This document shows, one piece after another, positions 5,909 through 6,544 of a stretch of DNA of 6,544 bases; the stretch's first letter is position 1; each line of letters opens with the position of its first letter. The DNA is taken from contig CAKZZJ010000058.1 in assembly GCA_937885165.1 (NCBI GenBank), positions 1 through 6,544 of the forward strand, written 5' to 3'. Below the pieces are notes generated by a model. The model searched no databases. It saw only the letters and a program-made list of their open reading frames with translations, and was not told the DNA's origin. Source of the DNA: an uncultured Caryophanales bacterium. Lineage in GTDB: Bacteria > Bacillota_I > Bacilli_A > Acholeplasmatales > Anaeroplasmataceae. Position numbers and translations under genes: made by a program.

Positions 5909-6544
5909 AAGATACCTCTTTTATCATATCTTCCTCTTACTTCCTTACAATCTGTAACAAATGTAAAGGCCTGAGGTTCTTCAAGAGATATCATCTCAGT
6001 AATCTTATATGCTTCATTCTTATCCATAGTACAGATTACCATAGTTCTATCTAAATTAGTATAGGCACCAACTACATTAGAAAATGTTACGCCTCTATCT
6101 AATTCACTATATATTAATTCTTTTATTTTATCAGGGTAATCAGTTATAACATATACTGTTCTTCTTGGTTTGGCTGATAAACATATTCTATCTATGATAT
6201 AGGCTTGAATAAATACACCAACTGAACCAAATAATACATTTTCAAGCTGATACATATAAGTAAATTCGCCTTCTACTACAAAACCAGCAAGAATAACTAT
6301 TACCCAGTCAGTCATATAAATAGTTACACTCATAGGTATTTTAAGCTTCTTATTTAATATTTTTTGGTATACATCCATACCCCCGGTTGAGCCATTGTTT
6401 TTTATAGCAACACCTACACCTATACCAACAAGTAGTGATCCAACTATCATAGAAACTATCTTGATAGAAAGTTCACTTGACATATTGTCAACAAAAAATC
6501 TTGGATCACATGTTTTTTCAAAAAGTAATACTACAGATGGCGAA
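5905..6544 (-). CDS. YitT family membrane protein, C-terminal part (5' end beyond window)
   Basis: The frame stays open to the right edge. Codons before the Met at 6483-6481 read SPSVVLLFEKTCDPRFFVDN without a stop, and no Shine-Dalgarno sequence precedes that Met. The true start is thus outside the window, and family members of about 280-290 residues suggest 70-80 more residues there. Counted from that internal Met, hydrophobic segments lie at about 7-27, 52-70 and 80-100. The family motif GSTGG is at 31-35. A cytoplasmic DUF2179 domain follows (about 107-186) with RGVT (130-133), GAYT (139-142) and a closing EVRGRY (181-186). YitT proteins are multi-pass inner-membrane proteins with a cytoplasmic C-terminal domain; their substrate or function is mostly unknown. 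The TGA stop overlaps the recX ATG by 4 bp, so the two genes are probably co-translated. Confidence 0.9.
   Translation of the reverse strand, partial: SPSVVLLFEKTCDPRFFVDNMSSELSIKIVSMIVGSLLVGIGVGVAIKNNGSTGGMDVYQKILNKKLKIPMSVTIYMTDWVIVILAGFVVEGEFTYMYQLENVLFGSVGVFIQAYIIDRICLSAKPRRTVYVITDYPDKIKELIYSELDRGVTFSNVVGAYTNLDRTMVICTMDKNEAYKITEMISLEEPQAFTFVTDCKEVRGRYDKRGIL

Overview
This 6.5 kb window comes from an AT-rich, low-GC bacterium. The gene families, Shine-Dalgarno sequences and heavy use of ATA, AGA and TTA codons suggest a Bacillota/Mycoplasmatota-type genome, possibly Erysipelotrichia or a relative; this placement is inference from composition and protein style. Tryptophan is encoded by TGG and TGA acts as a stop (end of the yitT-type gene), so the standard bacterial code applies and not the Mycoplasma/Spiroplasma code. 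All real genes lie on the minus strand and are read from right to left.

In transcription order the layout is as follows. (1) A YitT-family membrane protein at 5905-6544 is cut by the right edge. (2) recX at 5309-5908 overlaps it by an ATGA. (3) A 74-bp gap carries a convincing sigma-A-type promoter with a CcpA/LacI-family-like operator (core AAGCGCTT) in its spacer. (4) glgB, the glycogen branching enzyme, spans 3291-5234. (5) An 86-bp gap holds an AT-only-type hairpin and a Shine-Dalgarno sequence unusually far from the next start. (6) glgP, glycogen phosphorylase, spans 778-3204. (7) A 13-bp-stem hairpin that looks like an intrinsic terminator lies just after the glgP stop. (8) The 5' part of a membrane-anchored MutS-like gene starts at 720 and runs off the left edge. 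That last gene has no stop in the window, so a simple start-to-stop ORF search misses it.

glgB and glgP look like a two-gene glycogen operon under sugar-responsive repression. GlgB introduces alpha-1,6 branches and GlgP releases glucose-1-phosphate from chain ends. The ADP-glucose synthesis genes (glgC, glgD, glgA) are not in the window. The yitT/recX pair forms a separate, translationally coupled unit upstream. I see no mobile element, CRISPR array, tRNA or rRNA, and no clear sign of a new multi-gene system. The points most worth a second look are the membrane-bound MutS-like protein, the operator-bearing glgB promoter, and the odd translation start region of glgP.
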